The notes: generated from the letters alone by a model not told the origin. Positions 1 to 9,670 are shown, counted from the first letter of the stretch. The stretch: 64,000 nt of DNA from Scybalousia_A sp964542225 (GCA_964542225.1 CAZITO010000003.1:1-64000); one strand, 5' to 3'. A program made the numbers and translations.

Positions 1-93
1 GGGGGGGGTAATTATTTGAATGTCAGCGTTTAAAAATTTCAGCTTACCCAAATCTGCATACAATCCGTGCAGACAATTTTTAAATCTTTTCAT
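1..93 (-). CDS. Start of an unidentified protein running off the left edge
   Basis: An open frame begins with ATG at 91-93 and stays open to the window edge, giving 31 residues starting MKRFKNCLHG. A good -7 promoter word lies about 70 bases upstream on the same strand. The visible part is too short to assign a family. The frame runs into the G tract at 1-8, where it would encode prolines. It may be a real gene start or a short leader peptide. Confidence 0.3.
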   Translation of the reverse strand, partial: MKRFKNCLHGLYADLGKLKFLNADIQIITPP

Positions 94-686
94 TTTTTTA
101 CTTTTTTTTTGAATTTAATTACTACTACTCGGCGCAACACATGACTACGCCCTTTTAACCGACTGCAAAATTATAACAAATTTTTAAAATGGGAAAAATA
201 TGTTTTGATAAGTTGAAATAACTTATGATTTAGTAACATAAGTTAAGATAGGAGTAAAGCCGTTATACTTATTTATCATACGCTTTGTGTCTTATAGAAC
301 CCCGCCTTATGCTATAACCCTCGTTAATCTATTAATAACATACATACATTTTTAAACGTAAAAAATATTTTAACATTTCAAAAATAAATTATAACCTTGC
401 AGAGTCAAAAAGGCTATATAGATTTTATAGAAGAAGTTGTGATAGAAGAGCCTGAAATGTTGAAATATATAAATACAGATAATTCAATAGTAATACTAGT
501 TGGACAATATAAAGTTTCATACTCTAAAGATATAGATGCATATTCTTTTTTCCCCCCCCCTTACTATGAAAATAACTAAATAAACTTATAGCAATTTATT
601 TGGTTAAAATAATAATATAATGTGTTACTATGCTATCAGTATATGTATAAGTATAAAAGTTGTAAATTGCTAATATATTATTTCTT
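94..686. other. Gene-poor stretch with a repeat word and a C9 tract
   Basis: I see no convincing gene here. A frame at 397-579 is open but starts only with TTG and has no promoter or family signature. Bases 222-270 hold a copy of the dispersed GTTAG/AAAGCC intergenic repeat seen again near 33.0 and 47.0 kb. Nine consecutive C residues lie at 552-560, unusual in DNA this AT-rich. Confidence 0.5.
165..173 (-). promoter_or_regulatory. Bacteroidota-type -7 promoter word
   Basis: Read on the minus strand this is TAATTTTGC, a match to TAnnTTTGC. It would drive the gene that starts at base 93. Confidence 0.4.
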
Positions 687-1359
687 ATGAAAAGAATTAA
701 ATACTTAATAGTTATTTCTTTGTGTTTGATTATGGTTTTGTTTGTTGGGGTATTTCTTTAAGTGTTGGGGTTTCTGAAACAAAGAAAGATATAGAAACTG
801 CATCGCAAATGAAAGACTATATACCCTTAACGGCTAAGAAGTTGAAGAAAATTATACTTGAAGATACGACACACTATAAATTTGTAATTTTTTATGGTAC
901 CAACTGCGGTCCTTGTGTAAAGAATATGATAGAGGTATACCCAAAAATACTAAATAAGGTAGGAGATACAGAGGTTAAGTGGTATTACATAATAGAATCA
1001 ACAGCAGGAATAAAAGGAAATGATAAATTATTGAAACGTGTTGGTTTGGAAAATATTACCAAATATTATTTACGAGATGATGACAAACGTTTTAACACTA
1101 AAATTTCAACAACTTAAACAATATTGCAAACCATATATTTGATACAAAGGTTGAGGATAACGACAATTGGGGTATACCTACGAGTTTTATTGTAAGCAAA
1201 GACAATAAATTAAAATTATCTTATTATATTTATAAGGGAAATAAAGTAAGGATACATACAACCGATATGTATGATATACTCAACAAAAGCCTTGAACAAA
1301 TAGATTTTGATAAAATGGATACCACATACTTGGATTATGAACCTTTGATTTATAAATAA
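687..1359 (+). pseudogene. Broken thioredoxin-like lipoprotein or secreted redoxin
   Basis: Three reading frames add up to one protein. ATG at 687 starts a hydrophobic signal segment (MKRIKYLIVISLCLIMVLFV) that ends in a stop at 759-761. The frame used from about 762 to 1100 carries the redoxin active site NCGPCVKN. A third frame from 1102 continues with VEDNDNWGIPTSFIV, where IPTSF resembles the cis-proline region of thioredoxin folds, and ends at 1359. Two single-base frameshifts, the second in an A run, separate the parts. It could be a decayed gene or sequencing error in homopolymers. If intact it would be an exported thiol-disulfide protein of about 220 residues. Confidence 0.65.
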
Positions 1360-1419
1360 GATTGTTTTATGAGTTGGTGAAAGTTTTATAATCTTCAACA
1401 CCAACTCTGTTTTTTTTAG

Positions 1420-1428
1420 TAACTTTGC
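1420..1428 (+). promoter_or_regulatory. Bacteroidota-type -7 promoter word
   Basis: TAACTTTGC, 37 bases before the ATG of the GNAT-like gene at 1466. Confidence 0.55.
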
Positions 1429-1465
1429 ATTCCATAAATTAAAGTAACATAATAGAAAAAGAGTA

Positions 1466-2623
1466 ATGAGCAACGTTACTATAAAAGAAGTATATTTTGA
1501 TAGAAGCAAAAATAAATTCAATGATAAGTCATTGTTTAAACAATTTTTAAAATTTCCTTATACTCTGTTTGAAAATGATAAAATGTTTGTTCCACCTTTG
1601 TATATGGACGAAAAAAATACATTTTCAATAAATAAAAACCCTGCTTTGGAGTGGTGTGATTTTAGAATTTTTCTTGCCTTTGACAATCAAAACAAACTTG
1701 TAGGGCGAGTTTGTGCTATTATCAACCACAAAGCCAATAAGGTTTGGCAAAGAAAACACTTGCGTTTTGGGTGGTTGGATTACTATGATAAAGAGGAAAT
1801 AACACAAGCTTTATTTCAGAAACTTAATGACTTTGCAAAATCTCAAGGACTTGAAAAAATAGTCGGTCCTATGGGCTTTACCGATATGGACAAGGAGGGA
1901 ATGATAGTAGAGGGCTTTGATACGCTTTGTCCTATGGCATCTTTATACAACCCTTCTTATTACCCTAAACATTTAGAAAATTTGGGCTTTGAAAAAGAGG
2001 TGGATTGGGTTCAATACGAAATACCTGCCAATCAACCTATACCAGAAAAAATATCAAAAATTAACAATCTTATTGCGGAAAAATATCATTTAAGCATAGT
2101 TCCCGAAATGTCTAAAAAACAACTTGCCAAACGCTATGGTTACAAAATATTTTCCACTTTAAACAAAGCCTTTTCTGGCTTGTACGGTTATGTACCTTTA
2201 ACCGATAAAATGATACAATATTACATAAAACAATATTTGCCTTTTGTTGATAAAAAACTTATCTGTATAGTGGTGGACGAAAAGGACGAGGTTGTAGCAT
2301 TTGGAATAAGTATGCCCACTCTTTCAAAGGCTTTGCAAAAAGGCAGGGGAAAATTATTTCCTTTTGGCTGGTATCATTTGCTCAAGGCACTAAAGAATTA
2401 CGACTATATAGATTTATATCTGAATGGCGTAGCACCAGAGTGGCAAAACAAAGGAGTACATTCTATTTACTATGCAAAAATGAACGAAAATTATATAAAA
2501 CTTGGTTGTAAAACAGCCATAGCCAATCCTCAGTTGGAAACCAATCAGGCTTCTAAGGTTTGGACAAAATATGACAGTAAAATAGCCATAAGAAGAAGGG
2601 CTTTTATCAAAAATGTTATATAA
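1466..2623 (+). CDS. GNAT-like N-acetyltransferase family protein (YghO-like)
   Basis: A 385-residue cytosolic protein with the layout of the large Bacteroidota GNAT-fold proteins annotated as N-acetyltransferase or YghO-like. Residues about 60-190 hold a first acyltransferase-like half, including KIVGPMGFTDMDKEGMIVEG. The C-terminal half ends with NGVAPEWQNKGVHSIYYAKM, typical of the acceptor/CoA-side region of these proteins. No signal peptide or membrane segment is present. The start is the ATG 37 bases after a promoter word. Its stop lies 23 bases before mnmE, so the two may be cotranscribed. The substrate is unknown; the family assignment is from general resemblance. Confidence 0.7.
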   Translation: MSNVTIKEVYFDRSKNKFNDKSLFKQFLKFPYTLFENDKMFVPPLYMDEKNTFSINKNPALEWCDFRIFLAFDNQNKLVGRVCAIINHKANKVWQRKHLRFGWLDYYDKEEITQALFQKLNDFAKSQGLEKIVGPMGFTDMDKEGMIVEGFDTLCPMASLYNPSYYPKHLENLGFEKEVDWVQYEIPANQPIPEKISKINNLIAEKYHLSIVPEMSKKQLAKRYGYKIFSTLNKAFSGLYGYVPLTDKMIQYYIKQYLPFVDKKLICIVVDEKDEVVAFGISMPTLSKALQKGRGKLFPFGWYHLLKALKNYDYIDLYLNGVAPEWQNKGVHSIYYAKMNENYIKLGCKTAIANPQLETNQASKVWTKYDSKIAIRRRAFIKNVI

Positions 2624-2646
2624 TTTTCAGAAACAAAGAAGGATAA

Positions 2647-4044
2647 ATGTTATTAAATACACAAGACACCATAGTAGCACCAGCAACAAACCATAACACA
2701 AGTTCCGCTTTGGGAATAATTCGTTTGAGTGGAGAAAATGCTATAAATATTGCAGGCAAAGTTTTCTCACCCTCAGGCAAAAGAATTAATAACCTTATAG
2801 AAGCAAAAAGCAACAACACTTATTTGGGCCAAATCCTTGATAACAAAAATATTATAGACGAGGTAATTATCAGTGTATATAAGGCTCCTCATTCTTTTAC
2901 GGGAGAAAACATTGTAGAGATAACTTATCACGGGAGTCCTTTTATTTGCAAGAGTATATTGAATTTGCTTTTGAAACATGGAGCAAGATTGGCAGAAAAA
3001 GGAGAATTTTCTCAAAGGGCATTCCTTAACGGCAAAATCAATCTTTCTCAAGCAGAAGCCATTGCCGATGTTATTGCTTCAAGGAATAAACCTTCTTTAA
3101 ATTTGGCACTCAATCAATTAAGGGGTGGTTATAATGATATGTTACATTCTCTCAGAGAAAAATTTCTCCATATAGCCTCTTTATTGGAATTGGAAATAGA
3201 TTTTTCCGAAGAGCATGAAATATTCGTAGACCGCAATCAATTGTTACAAGAGTTACATTCCACCAAACAGACCTTGCAAACCCTACTCTTTTCTTTTGAA
3301 CAAGGCAATGCCTTTAAAAACGGAATACCCATTGCAATAGTTGGCAAACCAAACAGTGGCAAAAGTACTCTTCTCAATACCATACTAAAAGAAGACCGCT
3401 CCATAGTGTCAGATATAGAGGGAACAACAAGAGATACCATAGAGGAAAGAATCATAATAAATGAGGTTGAGTATCGCTTTATAGACACCGCAGGAATAAG
3501 ACAAAGCGACAATATTATAGAAAAAAAAGGTATCGAGCGCTCATTTAAGGCCATAGACAAAGCATTGATTATTATTTTGCTTTTGGATTTGGAATGCTCG
3601 CGAGAGGTTAGACAAGAGCAAAAAAAAGAATTATTATCAGACATAGACACCTCAAAAAAGACCATTATAACGGTTCTAAACAAGGCAGATAAAATTCAAA
3701 TTTCAAAAGAAGAACTTTTCAATTTACAAACAGAGGGCAATATTGTTATTTCAGCAAAAGAGGATAGGGGAATAGATATTTTATTACAAGAAATATCAAA
3801 AAACACACCGCAACAAGATTTCAGCAAAACAATATTTTTGACCAATGCACGTCATTATTCGGCTATGCAATCGGCTTTTAATGAAGTTGTTTTATCTATA
3901 GAGGGTGTTGAAAATATGTTATCCTCCGACCTTATTGCCGAAAATATACGTATGGCAATAAATTATTTGGGAGAAATCACAGGAGAGGTTTGCAACGAGG
4001 ATATACTGCAAAACATTTTCTCCAACTTCTGCATCGGAAAATAA
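2647..4044 (+). CDS. mnmE: tRNA uridine-5-carboxymethylaminomethyl modification GTPase MnmE
   Basis: A 465-residue MnmE (TrmE/ThdF), which with MnmG modifies U34 in the wobble position of several tRNAs. The N-terminal formyl-THF-binding domain opens with DTIVAPAT and contains GEFSQRAFLNGKINLSQAEA. The central G domain shows the P loop GKPNSGKS (233-240), GTTRDT (259-264) and DTAG (280-283), followed by NKAD. The protein ends in FCIGK, the conserved MnmE tail with the essential cysteine. The last 18 bases of the gene serve as an integration site: they are repeated at 8880-8897, and the coding sequence remains intact after insertion. Confidence 0.97.
   Translation: MLLNTQDTIVAPATNHNTSSALGIIRLSGENAINIAGKVFSPSGKRINNLIEAKSNNTYLGQILDNKNIIDEVIISVYKAPHSFTGENIVEITYHGSPFICKSILNLLLKHGARLAEKGEFSQRAFLNGKINLSQAEAIADVIASRNKPSLNLALNQLRGGYNDMLHSLREKFLHIASLLELEIDFSEEHEIFVDRNQLLQELHSTKQTLQTLLFSFEQGNAFKNGIPIAIVGKPNSGKSTLLNTILKEDRSIVSDIEGTTRDTIEERIIINEVEYRFIDTAGIRQSDNIIEKKGIERSFKAIDKALIIILLLDLECSREVRQEQKKELLSDIDTSKKTIITVLNKADKIQISKEELFNLQTEGNIVISAKEDRGIDILLQEISKNTPQQDFSKTIFLTNARHYSAMQSAFNEVVLSIEGVENMLSSDLIAENIRMAINYLGEITGEVCNEDILQNIFSNFCIGK
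4027..4044 (+). other. Left attachment site at the 3' end of mnmE
   Basis: TTCTGCATCGGAAAATAA encodes FCIGK and the stop of MnmE. It matches 8880-8897 at 16 of 18 bases. The 3' end of trmE/mnmE is the known target of SGI1-type elements, whose core is also the last 18 bases of the gene. Confidence 0.75.
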
Positions 4045-4176
4045 GTGGCGATTACCAAATATTAAATTGATTATAATGGATTAATATGGTGCTCTTTGCT
4101 TAAAATCTATCTGCTTATATCCTTTCATACCTTATTTTTTTGAGATTCACATCTTTTTTTAGAATGTAAAAAAATG

Positions 4177-4185
4177 TACCTTTGC
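4177..4185 (+). promoter_or_regulatory. Bacteroidota-type -7 promoter word
   Basis: TACCTTTGC, about 30-40 bases before the first DUF262 gene; likely promoter of the two-gene operon. Confidence 0.55.
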
Positions 4186-4214
4186 AAAAATTATTTACTC
4201 AACCTTAATAAATA

Positions 4215-6173
4215 GTGAAGTATATGTTGCAAAATGACATAACCTTAAAATCTGTTTGTACTTTGTTTGGAATGGAGTCCTTTATACCAGGTTACCAACG
4301 TGGGTATCGCTGGACCGAACATCAAGTAAAAGACCTGTTAAAAGACATAAAGGAATTTATTGACAACAGAACGAATAATATATATTGCATTCAACCGTTG
4401 GTAGTTAAAAAACGAGAACAATATATACTCTCGAAAATTAAGGAGGCTAATAGCATAGAGGAGGTAAAACAATTCCTATTAGGTTCTTGGGAGGTTATTG
4501 ATGGTCAGCAAAGATTGACAACAATCAAAATCATTTTAACTGTTTTGCAAGAAGAATCTTATGAGCTGGAATATGAAACACGTACAGAGTCAAAAGATTT
4601 TCTAAATGATATTTCCAAAGAAAATGATGTCAAAAAATTTGAAAGCAATATTGATTTTTACCACATGCACGAAGCTTATGTTACAATTAGCAAGTGGTTC
4701 AACGAGAAAGATGAAAGTTTTAAAAAGGAGTTTCGTGATACATTAAAACAAAAAGTCCAATTTATCTGGTATGAGATCAAAGATGCGAATCCTATAGAAG
4801 TCTTTACTCGTCTTAATATCGGCAAGATCCCCTTGACCGATTCGGAACTTATCAAGGCATTGTTCTTGAATGCGTCGAATTTCAAAAATCAAGACCAAGA
4901 ATCTATCAGATTACAACAAATTGAAATCGCAAATGAATGGGATGAAATTGAATACACATTGCAGAACGACGAATTTTGGCTGTTTATTCAAAATAACCTT
5001 AAATACTCCAAACCTACGAGAATTGATTATATCTTTGATTTGATAAGAAACAAAGACGCGTTAGAATTAAAAAAATTACTAACCGAAAAATACAAGAAAT
5101 CCAATACAAATCTAAATCTAAATCTAAATGAGAAGGAGTTAAAAAAAATGGTGAATAAAAAATATAACGAAGAAATTGGCATTGACGAGCACACTATTTT
5201 CCGTTACTTCTACCTTTATTTTAATCTGAACAAGCATAAAATAGATTCAGAGAGGCTTAGACAAACTTGGCTAATTATCAAACGTTATTTCCAGATCTTC
5301 AAAGACTGGTTTAATGATTTGGTGTTATATCATTATGTTGGTTTCTTAGTTGAAAGAGGCGAAAATGTTGGATCTTTGATAGAAAAATACGATGGAGAAA
5401 AAGAGTCGTTCGTAACAAATGTAAAGGATGAAATCAAAAAACATCTAAGACGTTGTAATAATTTACAACAGGAATATGAAAAAAAAGATAAGTTCAAAAA
5501 AAACGTATGTTATCCACTTTTACTTCTTTATAATCTCCAAACAGTTATTGCTCAAAACAAGAAGTTGGAAGAAAATAAATATGGCATGTCTATATTCTAT
5601 AAATTCCCTTTTCATTTAATGAAGGAAGAAAGTTGGGATGTGGAGCATATTGACTCTGATACCACTAATCCCTTAACCAAGTTCAGTGACCAAAAGGAAT
5701 GGCTAAACGATTGTTTGACAGAAATTAGTGATGCTAATATAAAGGAAGAGATTAATAAATTTATCGGTGAAAAAGATCAACCGGAGGGCTTTGATGATTT
5801 GGTATTCAAAATTAATGAATATATAAACAAGGGCTGTGAAAGATTACAAGAGCCCAAAAAACAAGGTGACATCAATCAGAAAAATTTAATTTGGAATTAT
5901 TGCTTGCTTGATTCCAGCACAAATAGAAGTTATGGTAATGCGATTTTTCCCGCCAAAAGGCGAAGGATTATTCAAAAGGACAAGGGGGAAAATGGAGTTT
6001 CATTCATACCTCCATGCACAAAGAATGTTTTCTTAAAATACTATAACCAACAGACAAATGTTTTGCGTCGCTGGGAAAGACAAGATGCTAAAGCATATCT
6101 TATGGATATAAATAATGTTTTGTATAACGCTGGTTTTATAGAAGACCAGAAAGAAGAGATTGATAAACTATAA
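4215..6173 (+). CDS. DUF262/DUF1524 protein (GmrSD/SspE-type restriction nuclease)
   Basis: The protein has 652 residues from GTG at 4215, or three fewer from ATG at 4224. The N-terminal DUF262 domain shows YQRGYRW (27-33) and DGQQRLTT (96-103), the signature of the ParB-like NTPase fold of GmrS and SspE. Near residue 475, WDVEHIDSD fits the histidine of the C-terminal DUF1524 HNH-type nuclease domain. Such proteins cut DNA carrying modified bases (GmrSD) or act in phosphorothioate-sensing defence (SspE). It is the first gene of the mnmE island, 16 bases before a second DUF262 gene. The modification it senses cannot be told from sequence. Confidence 0.8.
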   Translation: MKYMLQNDITLKSVCTLFGMESFIPGYQRGYRWTEHQVKDLLKDIKEFIDNRTNNIYCIQPLVVKKREQYILSKIKEANSIEEVKQFLLGSWEVIDGQQRLTTIKIILTVLQEESYELEYETRTESKDFLNDISKENDVKKFESNIDFYHMHEAYVTISKWFNEKDESFKKEFRDTLKQKVQFIWYEIKDANPIEVFTRLNIGKIPLTDSELIKALFLNASNFKNQDQESIRLQQIEIANEWDEIEYTLQNDEFWLFIQNNLKYSKPTRIDYIFDLIRNKDALELKKLLTEKYKKSNTNLNLNLNEKELKKMVNKKYNEEIGIDEHTIFRYFYLYFNLNKHKIDSERLRQTWLIIKRYFQIFKDWFNDLVLYHYVGFLVERGENVGSLIEKYDGEKESFVTNVKDEIKKHLRRCNNLQQEYEKKDKFKKNVCYPLLLLYNLQTVIAQNKKLEENKYGMSIFYKFPFHLMKEESWDVEHIDSDTTNPLTKFSDQKEWLNDCLTEISDANIKEEINKFIGEKDQPEGFDDLVFKINEYINKGCERLQEPKKQGDINQKNLIWNYCLLDSSTNRSYGNAIFPAKRRRIIQKDKGENGVSFIPPCTKNVFLKYYNQQTNVLRRWERQDAKAYLMDINNVLYNAGFIEDQKEEIDKL

Positions 6174-6189
6174 CAAAAGGATTGAGATT

Positions 6190-8697
6190 ATGGGATATAA
6201 TAAAAAATATACGTTCTGGCAGCTTATTTCTGAAAAGAGAATTGTTGTTCCAATTATCCAACGCGATTATGCGCAGGGTCGTGAAGGTAAAGAATATGTA
6301 CGAAAGAGTTTCTTAGAACAGTTGGGTAATGCTATTTTTCAAAACGGGTCAATAGAACTTGATTTTGTCTATGGCACAGAAAAGGATAAGACTATGTATC
6401 CGCTTGATGGTCAGCAACGTTTGACTACTCTTTGGTTATTACATTGGTATGTAGCTTATCATGCAGGAAAGACAAATCTGGCTTCATTTACAGAAGACGA
6501 AAAGAAGAAACTTAAAGATCAATCTGTCAAATTAGAAAATTTTGAAGCATCGAAACAAGAAATAGTCAAGACAATTAGTATACTAAAAAAATTCTCGTAC
6601 GAAACACGAACGTCTTCACGAGAGTTTTGTGAAAAACTGTGTGAATTGGAATACAAAGAAACTGATGATATCGTAAAACACATAAAAAATCAAACATGGT
6701 TTTTCTCTACATGGAAACAAGACCCAACCATTCAGGCTATGCTCAGAATGTTGAGTGGTACTAGTAATACAAATAGTCAGGATAGAGAATTAGTTGATGG
6801 CATTGAAAAACTGTTTAAAGAGAACAAAGACTTCCTCGCTTATTGGAAATATTTAACGGAAAATAAAAATAATCAAATCACTTTCAATTTTTTACCTTTG
6901 AATTCTAATGAAATTCCAATTTCAGATGATTTGTATATAAAAATGAATGCCCGTGGTAAGGCCTTAACAAGTTTTGAAAATTTCAAGGCAGATTTAATTG
7001 GTTGGATGAAAGACAGTTATAATTTAAAGGGATTAGACCAAATAGTTGACTGCGATGGCCGAGAAATGCCTTATACTTTGGTATTTTCGAGCTATATTGA
7101 CAATAAATGGACTGACATTTTCTGGGAAAACGGTAGAGGCTTGGGAAGAGTAGATGAAATCTATTTTGCTTTCTTTAATCGCTATTTTTATAATCTCGTT
7201 ATCACAAAAGATGGTTTTAAAGATGACAATGCGTCTCAAGATGTTTGTTATGCCTATTTCAGTGATTTAAACAACCCAAAGGATAACGACAAAAAAATTG
7301 CTTATACCTCGTTTAATTTTTATAGGCAATTTTTAAAATCAGAAATAATCAATGATATATACACGATCTTGAATAACTTTTACGATAGCTATAAAAAATG
7401 TAAGAATATAAACGACATATTAGGATGTAGCTGGAATAAGGACTTTCATTTTATTCCAAAGTTTTGCAAAGATAAAGATAGTAAAGAATGGAAGAAGATA
7501 GATGACAATGCAGGCAACAGGATATATGAGGTAACACCCCTCAATCAGATGGAGAGAGTCGTTTTCTATGCAATATGCAAATATTTTAAATCAGGTACAA
7601 CTAATGAAGATGGCACTTCATTAAAAAATTGGATGCGTTTTATCTGGAACTTAGTTTCTTCTTATGATGAAAATGATGGTCTTGCAATAAGAAATATTAG
7701 CGCAATGCAAGCAGCAATTAACCTTATTAATAAGATTCACAATCCTCTAGATGTTTATAACGAACTAAAAAATAAGGAAGAAGAATCCTCAGAATCAGAA
7801 ATTAACAATCGTTTTAATGAAGAAATCGCCAAAGCAAAGCAGATTCTTACAAAGCAAGCGAATGCAAATGCAATAGGACCTGATGAGACACAGATTATCG
7901 AAGCTGAGAATTATGCCTTTTTTAGGGGAGCCATTCGTTTTTTGTTTACTGATGAAAACGGGAAGATGGATGATTGGAGCAATTTTTCCAAAAAATGGGA
8001 GAACGCTAACAAGTATTTTAATGAGAATGGATTAACAGAATACGGGCAAAAAGATGCTATTGCTAACCGTATTATATTATCATATTGTAGCGACTGGGAG
8101 AAACAAATTCAATCATATAGAAAAGATGACAAATTTATATTCAGTTATTCTATTGCCACATGGCGTAACAACATTTTAATGAGAACCAAAATTTACGCAA
8201 AGCCTATCCATAATTTACTTATGGGTAAATCTATATGTGATTCAACATTTCCTGAAAACAATGATAGCAGGTATAATATTGCGTTTAATAGCATTGTTAA
8301 TACTAATTTAATTGCAAAAATTAATACTGGTCTTTATGGCAATTGTGACAGGTATTACATTCGTTGGATTGATAAAGATCTAGCGCTATATCCGAAGAGA
8401 GGCATAGGTATCATCTTGTTGACACTAAACAATAGAGATAAATTTTTAAGTAAACTTATTGAAAACAAGAAGGTTGAAATAACAGAAGGGAAGTTATTAG
8501 ACACGCAGCCAGTTAAAATGTTCTATGGTTGGGAGATTGGTTTTGTATATAAAGAACACACTTTTATATGGCAACCTTGGAATTGGATTGATATGTACGA
8601 AATAGACAAGCGATTGGAAGACTGTCAAGAATACAAAGATAAATGTATTATTGATGGAGAAAAAATACAGGATTCAAATGATTTAATCGCTAAATAG
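6190..8697 (+). CDS. Second DUF262 protein of the pair
   Basis: An 835-residue protein from ATG at 6190, preferred over an upstream in-frame TTG at 6160 that overlaps the previous gene. The DUF262 motifs are present as PIIQRDYAQGR (about residue 24) and YPLDGQQRLTTLWLLHWY (about 73). KMNARGKALTSFENFKADL follows, a typical later DUF262 block. I see no clear VEH-type DUF1524 motif, so the nuclease activity may rest with the upstream partner. The long C-terminal half is unassigned. Tandem DUF262 proteins of unequal length are a recurrent arrangement in bacterial defence islands; the division of labour here is inference. Confidence 0.75.
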   Translation: MGYNKKYTFWQLISEKRIVVPIIQRDYAQGREGKEYVRKSFLEQLGNAIFQNGSIELDFVYGTEKDKTMYPLDGQQRLTTLWLLHWYVAYHAGKTNLASFTEDEKKKLKDQSVKLENFEASKQEIVKTISILKKFSYETRTSSREFCEKLCELEYKETDDIVKHIKNQTWFFSTWKQDPTIQAMLRMLSGTSNTNSQDRELVDGIEKLFKENKDFLAYWKYLTENKNNQITFNFLPLNSNEIPISDDLYIKMNARGKALTSFENFKADLIGWMKDSYNLKGLDQIVDCDGREMPYTLVFSSYIDNKWTDIFWENGRGLGRVDEIYFAFFNRYFYNLVITKDGFKDDNASQDVCYAYFSDLNNPKDNDKKIAYTSFNFYRQFLKSEIINDIYTILNNFYDSYKKCKNINDILGCSWNKDFHFIPKFCKDKDSKEWKKIDDNAGNRIYEVTPLNQMERVVFYAICKYFKSGTTNEDGTSLKNWMRFIWNLVSSYDENDGLAIRNISAMQAAINLINKIHNPLDVYNELKNKEEESSESEINNRFNEEIAKAKQILTKQANANAIGPDETQIIEAENYAFFRGAIRFLFTDENGKMDDWSNFSKKWENANKYFNENGLTEYGQKDAIANRIILSYCSDWEKQIQSYRKDDKFIFSYSIATWRNNILMRTKIYAKPIHNLLMGKSICDSTFPENNDSRYNIAFNSIVNTNLIAKINTGLYGNCDRYYIRWIDKDLALYPKRGIGIILLTLNNRDKFLSKLIENKKVEITEGKLLDTQPVKMFYGWEIGFVYKEHTFIWQPWNWIDMYEIDKRLEDCQEYKDKCIIDGEKIQDSNDLIAK

Positions 8698-8789
8698 AGC
8701 GGTGTATAAAAAATTATAATGATATTAAAAAAGTAGAAAAAAATCAAGGAATTTAAATGCTACTAGTTGTGTAGGATAGTATATAACTG

Positions 8790-8826
8790 CCTAAAATTTC
8801 GGTTCTGATTCCAACTCGATTTTAGG
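8790..8826 (+). terminator. Hairpin after the DUF262 pair
   Basis: CCTAAAAT at 8790-8797 pairs perfectly with ATTTTAGG at 8819-8826 over a 21-base loop, followed by T-rich sequence. A possible terminator of the DUF262 operon; the long loop makes this uncertain. Confidence 0.35.
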
Positions 8827-8879
8827 GCTGTTTTGTATCTTTTAGAGTGTCATACTATTGATAATAAACGATGTACATA

Positions 8880-8897
8880 TTCTGCATCGGGAAATAG
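8880..8897 (+). other. Right attachment site (copy of the mnmE 3' end)
   Basis: TTCTGCATCGGGAAATAG also encodes FCIGK plus a stop and differs from the mnmE end at two positions only. No other part of mnmE is present here, as expected for an attachment-site copy rather than a gene duplication. Confidence 0.75.
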
Positions 8898-9104
8898 GTA
8901 GTGAGTATTAAATGGGTTAATATATAATCCAACTTTATTCTGTCTTATCAATAGTTACCAACACTTGTCTGTTCATTAAAAGCGGCAAAAGTTAGCCACG
9001 CTGCTTAGTCAAAGAAAGTATTTGTTTTCTATTACCAAAGCAAGCAATCCGTTTAATGTCTTTATAGGATTGAAAGTTCTTGTTTTTAGTGGTTTTATCA
9101 GGTA

Positions 9105-9113
9105 CCCCCCCCC
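9105..9113. repeat. C9 homopolymer tract
   Basis: Nine consecutive C residues just left of the decayed defence genes. Same length as the tracts at 552-560 and 31818-31826. Confidence 0.7.
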
Positions 9114-9163
9114 TTTAAGTCCTTGTCGGAAAGATGCCCAACGGTAGACCACTTGGCATTTTA

Positions 9164-9586
9164 TTATTTAGCCTTTATATATGGTTTGATACTATGAAGA
9201 ATTTGGATTGATGATATTGTTGAATCAGAATGTGCTCGTAATCTCACACATCGTTGATTAAGATAGGCAATATTATCATGCCAGAAATTTATGTAAAAAT
9301 TACCGTTCATTCCTACAAGTACATCATTTTTGTTCAGATGGTATTTTTCATCTGCTTTTTCCAAAGAATACGCAGAAGTAGTTCCTTCTATTATGTCTCG
9401 GATACGCACTACAGGAACATGCGTTTCTTCTTCTGTAAATTGTTCAGTCGCAAAAGGAGAACCATATTGTACATTAACGGCATCAAATAATGGAAGTACC
9501 TCCCAATCTGCAGGTATTTCACGTTTTAGTTTGTCATTCCAAACCATTTTGCCACCGCTACCGAAGAGGAGATGCTGGCAAAGCAA
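9164..9586 (-). pseudogene. Fragment of a type I restriction specificity subunit (HsdS)
   Basis: The 140-residue frame contains SGGKMVWNDKLKREIPADWE, the conserved linker at the start of the second half of many HsdS proteins. About 110 residues resembling a target recognition domain follow (VVRIRDI, KNDVLVGMNG, NQRCVRLR). HsdS proteins normally have about 400 residues in two such halves. Both the first half and the end of the second are missing, and no hsdM or hsdR is nearby. It is a remnant of a type I restriction locus or of an invertible hsdS cassette. Confidence 0.75.
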
Positions 9587-9670
9587 TATATAAAGAAGAA
9601 AAAGAAGCCACAGTGTAAGCGTGGATTCAGATTGTGATAAATTATTGTCTAATTCTAAAATTTAAATGTT

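Larger units (their letters stand above)
4045..8897 (+). mobile_element. Small island inserted at the mnmE 3' end, carrying two DUF262 genes
   Basis: The stretch between the mnmE stop and the second copy of its 18-base end is about 4.85 kb and contains only the two DUF262 genes. No integrase, excisionase or mobilisation gene lies within it, so it would depend on a recombinase in trans or is a remnant. After the right copy some similarity continues (a TTAATAT word at matching distance), as expected when flanking DNA is displaced by integration. Confidence 0.6.
8698..9163. other. Gene-free stretch: hairpin, attachment site, C9 tract
   Basis: No gene is visible. It holds the hairpin at 8790-8826, the right mnmE-type attachment site at 8880-8897 and nine C residues at 9105-9113. 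The DNA from about 8900 on is no longer similar to the DNA after mnmE. Confidence 0.6.

Noticed and set aside
397..579. 60-residue open frame
   Set aside because: TTG start, no usable promoter spacing, low-complexity end across the C9 tract and no recognisable family.
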